From: Paracoccaceae bacterium
Lineage (GTDB): Bacteria; Pseudomonadota; Alphaproteobacteria; Rhodobacterales; Rhodobacteraceae
Assembly: GCA_018607905.1 (NCBI GenBank)
Contig: JABBAP010000027.1
Location: forward strand, 1 to 64,000
DNA: 64,000 nt
Direction: 5' to 3'
Shown here: one piece after another, positions 61,469 to 64,000 of the stretch
Position numbering within the stretch: position 1 is the first letter of the stretch
Layout: the number at the start of each line of letters is the position of its first letter
The notes under the pieces: model-generated
The model's input: the letters and a program-made list of their open reading frames with translations, nothing else
Databases searched by the model: none
Told to the model about the DNA's origin: nothing
Translations under genes and position numbers: made by a program

Positions 61469-62251
61469 ATGACAAACCCGATCAAAACCCACCGCGAAGG
61501 CGGCATTTTGCAAATAACTTTGGACCGCCCAAAGGCGAACGCCATTGATCTGGAAACCAGCAAAATCATGGGCGACACCTTCGCCGCGTTTCGCGACGAT
61601 CCCGAACTGCGCGTTGCAATCATCACCGGTGGCGGCGAGAAATTCTTTTGCCCAGGCTGGGATCTAAAGGCTGCCGCAGACGGCGACGCGGTCGACGGTG
61701 ATTACGGCGTCGGCGGTTTTGGTGGCTTGCAAGAATTGCGCGGCATGACCAAACCCGTCATCGCGGCCGTGAACGGAATTTGCTGTGGTGGCGGATTGGA
61801 ACTGGCGCTTTCCGCAGACATTATCCTTGCCGCAGATCACGCGTCTTTCGCCCTGCCTGAAATTCGTTCAGGCACCGTGGCAGATGCCGCCAGCATCAAA
61901 ATGCCCAAACGCATCCCCTACCACGTCGCAATGGAAATGTTGCTGACGGGTCGCTGGCTGAATGTCGAGGAAGCGCATCGTTGGGGGTTTGTGAATCACA
62001 TCCATCCCGCCGCTGATTTGATGGAAAAGGCCTGGGATTTGGCCCGTCTTTTGGAAAGCGGCCCACCGCTGGTTTACGCCGCAATCAAAGAAATCGTGCG
62101 CGATGCTGAAGACAGCAAATTCCAAGACACGATGAATCGCATTACCAAAAGACAACTGCAATCCGTCGATACGCTTTACGCTTCTGAGGATCAGTTGGAA
62201 GGGGCAAAAGCATTTGCCGAGGGGCGCGATCCCGTATGGAAAGGGCGCTAA
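61469..62251 (+). CDS. Enoyl-CoA hydratase family, CaiD (carnitinyl-CoA dehydratase)-like
   Basis: A 260-residue crotonase-fold enzyme. The blocks FFCPGWDLKAAADGDAVD, GGFGGLQELRG, NGICCGGGLELALSADII and ASFALPEIRSGTVAD resemble the corresponding CaiD segments as I recall them. CaiD hydrates crotonobetainyl-CoA to carnitinyl-CoA. With the CaiA-like dehydrogenase and the synthetase this suggests a carnitine/butyrobetaine CoA route. CaiB-type CoA transferase is absent here, which fits use of the synthetase instead. It ends 3 nt before the convergent HlyD gene. Confidence 0.85.
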   Translation: MTNPIKTHREGGILQITLDRPKANAIDLETSKIMGDTFAAFRDDPELRVAIITGGGEKFFCPGWDLKAAADGDAVDGDYGVGGFGGLQELRGMTKPVIAAVNGICCGGGLELALSADIILAADHASFALPEIRSGTVADAASIKMPKRIPYHVAMEMLLTGRWLNVEEAHRWGFVNHIHPAADLMEKAWDLARLLESGPPLVYAAIKEIVRDAEDSKFQDTMNRITKRQLQSVDTLYASEDQLEGAKAFAEGRDPVWKGR

Positions 62252-62254
62252 TCC

Positions 62255-63544
62255 CTAATCTTGTAGCGACCCTTTGAACATCGTCATAAAGGGTGCAAAC
62301 AGGTATTGGCCAAAGGTCACGCTCCGCCCCTCAAGCGCGATGCTTACGGGCATATCCGTTGCCAAATGCAAATCGCCATCCATCGCCGCGACGATTTTTT
62401 TCATGTCGTCGGGGTTAATTTGCGCCTGCGCGGGATAGCCCAAAACATTTCCATCCGCATCCCGTTTGGCATCGGGCGCGATTGAGCTGAGCCGAATACG
62501 TACCTTCGGCAGATTTCGCTGGGGCAACGCGGGAATGGTCAGCGATCCCTCCATCCCGGCACGCACCTGATCAATTGCTTGGGTTGGAATCGTGAAATTC
62601 ACGCTCGGATCTTTCAGCGGTTGGGCCAGCGTCAATAAAGTTGTCCCGCGCGGCGCGTACATTTGTTCGGTATCAAACCCCAACAAAACCACCACCCCAT
62701 CCACGGGCGAACGTACAATCGCGCTGTCAATTTCCGACCTTAAATTCACTGCTTGGCGTTGCAATTCTGGCAATCGTTCGCCGTTCGATTTCAACTGATT
62801 GAGCAAGGCAACGCGATGTTTTGTGCGCAAGTTTCGGGCATTCGCCTCTGCTTGGTCCCGCTGATCCCGAAGCTGGATTAAATCCGACATCTGCGTGTTT
62901 ATTTGCGATTGAACAGACAACAATAAATCGGTCTGCCCTTCTGTTTGGGCCGCGGCCAAAACACCTTTTTTCACCAACGCCGTCATCTGCTCGGATCGCT
63001 GCGTTAACGCCGCCACGCGCTGCTGCAAAATCGCAATTCCTGCTTCAATCGCCTGCCCGCGTAACACGGCCGCGCCCGCTGTCGCCTCTGCTGTTCCAAT
63101 TTCCGTTTCCAGCTGCATCTGCATACCGTCGTACCGCGCAATTAACGCAGGATCAGGCGCGCCGCTCAGGTCATCGCGCGCCGCCAGCCCCAGCAGGTTT
63201 CGGATGATCTCATTCTCTGCACGCAACTGGTTGATATGCCCCTCAACCAGCGACAGGTTTTTCCCTTGAACCGAAACATCCAGTTCAAAAATGACCTGCC
63301 CAATCGAAACCACCGATTGATGCTCGACCATCACAGAAACGATATGCCCGCCAAAAGGGTGCTGCACATCATAACTTGGAGCAGAGGATGCAATCGTGCC
63401 GTTCGCGCGAATTGTCGTCGCCAATGGAGCAACTGCGGCCCAGGTTCCCAGCGCAAACAACGCCAAACCCAGCATGATCGCAGCCATGAACAAAGGGCGA
63501 GTAACCGAAAACGGCAACGCATTTTCTGTATCTTGCAGCTCCAT
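62255..63544 (-). CDS. HlyD-family membrane fusion protein, second copy
   Basis: A 429-residue periplasmic adaptor. One membrane segment (about 17-40) precedes a first lipoyl-like half (VQHPFGGHIVSVMVEHQSVVSIGQ), a coiled-coil region (about 95-265) and a second half (VRSPVDGVVVLLGF). It differs from the HlyD at 45489 in the loops, so it serves another exporter. It starts at ATG 63544 sharing a base with the stop of the upstream gene. No ABC partner is visible in the window; it may lie past the end. Confidence 0.9.
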   Translation of the reverse strand: MELQDTENALPFSVTRPLFMAAIMLGLALFALGTWAAVAPLATTIRANGTIASSAPSYDVQHPFGGHIVSVMVEHQSVVSIGQVIFELDVSVQGKNLSLVEGHINQLRAENEIIRNLLGLAARDDLSGAPDPALIARYDGMQMQLETEIGTAEATAGAAVLRGQAIEAGIAILQQRVAALTQRSEQMTALVKKGVLAAAQTEGQTDLLLSVQSQINTQMSDLIQLRDQRDQAEANARNLRTKHRVALLNQLKSNGERLPELQRQAVNLRSEIDSAIVRSPVDGVVVLLGFDTEQMYAPRGTTLLTLAQPLKDPSVNFTIPTQAIDQVRAGMEGSLTIPALPQRNLPKVRIRLSSIAPDAKRDADGNVLGYPAQAQINPDDMKKIVAAMDGDLHLATDMPVSIALEGRSVTFGQYLFAPFMTMFKGSLQD

Positions 63545-64000
63545 CAATGGGGCCTCAAATCGTTGGCTGCGGATTGGGATTTATCGCTCGATAAAATGGC
63601 AGAAAACAGCGACGCATCTTTAATATTTTCCACCTTTAATGCGTCCGCCATTTGGGCCACCACTGCCAGCGCAATTTCATCGGACGGCAGATCCAGCATG
63701 CTGACCTCGGGATGTTGAATAAGCGATTTTATCTTCGGCATTTTTTCGGCAGCGGCGGATTGGCGTTCTTCACGCAGCACCAATTCGCACAAATGTTCTT
63801 TTTGAAAACGGAAGGTAAAAATCGCATCGCGTTGTTCATCGGCTGGGCCATTTAGACACGCTGCATTGAACAATTCCGTGCCAACCATCGCCGCTTTGAC
63901 ACAAAACTCTTGGTCGGAATGGCGTGAAAATTGCGCCACAATCCAATCGTTCAAATCTTGCACCGAGGCCGCATTCAGCGGGATTTTCAAACACTGTTTG
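63544..64000 (-). CDS. Hypothetical protein, cut by the window end
   Basis: At least 152 codons are open on the minus strand to the end of the window. The visible part is soluble and rich in charged residues, with FCVKAAMVGTELFNAAC and QKEHLCELVLREERQS. The nearest start-like codon is TTG 63990, but the frame stays open beyond it, so the true start is probably outside. It is coupled to the HlyD gene (TGATG), which makes an export-linked role possible. I do not recognise the family. Confidence 0.65.
   Translation of the reverse strand, partial: KQCLKIPLNAASVQDLNDWIVAQFSRHSDQEFCVKAAMVGTELFNAACLNGPADEQRDAIFTFRFQKEHLCELVLREERQSAAAEKMPKIKSLIQHPEVSMLDLPSDEIALAVVAQMADALKVENIKDASLFSAILSSDKSQSAANDLRPH

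Noticed and set aside
1-64000. CRISPR array, insertion sequence, prophage or integrative element
   Set aside because: I saw no regularly spaced repeats, transposase or integrase gene, phage structural gene or attachment-site duplication of the cut tRNA-Lys end.

Overview
The window looks like chromosomal DNA from an alphaproteobacterium of the Rhodobacterales (Roseobacter group). The grounds are gene content: two TRAP (DctPQM) transporters, a type III PKS/ICMT pair, an HpsN-like member of the HisD family, a BMP-type nucleoside ABC transporter, GlnK-AmtB, MlaA-MlaC and PrtD/HlyD type I secretion parts. G+C looks moderate by eye (not computed) and genes are packed in operons with many 1-4 nt start/stop overlaps. 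I see no transposase, integrase, phage gene or CRISPR array. The window opens inside a tRNA-Lys and closes inside a gene.

Layout. 0.2-2.8 kb: PhyH-type dioxygenase, then a type III polyketide synthase with an ICMT-like methyltransferase. 2.7-6.2 kb (minus): a TRAP transporter and a secreted YHS protein. 6.3-12.7 kb: a DctB/DctD two-component pair divergent from a second TRAP operon, with a near-perfect 18-bp palindrome between them and a terminator/attenuator between dctP and dctQM. 12.7-13.0 kb: an SCP2-domain protein whose ribosome binding site lies in a long hairpin. 13.2-22.6 kb: nucleoside uptake and salvage (ribokinase, nucleoside hydrolase, a 2OG-Fe(II) oxygenase, BMP-type ABC transporter, HD nucleotidase-like protein, cytidine deaminase, PACE-type membrane protein).

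22.6-38.6 kb is the most unusual part. Divergent operons encode an amidase and amidohydrolase on one side, and on the other an orphan MalK/UgpC-type ATPase, three SnoaL/NTF2-fold proteins (two of them double-domain), an HpsN-like member of the HisD family, a degenerate M15-like protein, an SDR, a LacI-family regulator, a PPOX-fold protein and a bicupin. A 16-bp LacI-type palindrome in the divergent promoter recurs with one mismatch upstream of a MetE-like/RraA-like operon at 38.6 kb. I infer one LacI regulon for an unidentified carbon source, and this is my best candidate for an undescribed system.

38.6-64 kb: a membrane ClpP-like protein, rsmD, a ferredoxin-reductase-like flavoprotein, peroxiredoxin, MscS, pterin dehydratase, GNAT-like protein, GDPD, RidA, type I secretion ABC/HlyD, mlaA-mlaC, an EEP hydrolase, a class A PBP, glnK-amtB, a class II aldolase, tandem fatty-acid-hydroxylase paralogues, a CaiA/acyl-CoA synthetase/CaiD-like CoA pathway, and a second HlyD. 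A 19-22 nt motif with core CTTCTGGCCCAAAATATCC recurs six times, only between genes, twice as a facing inverted pair.
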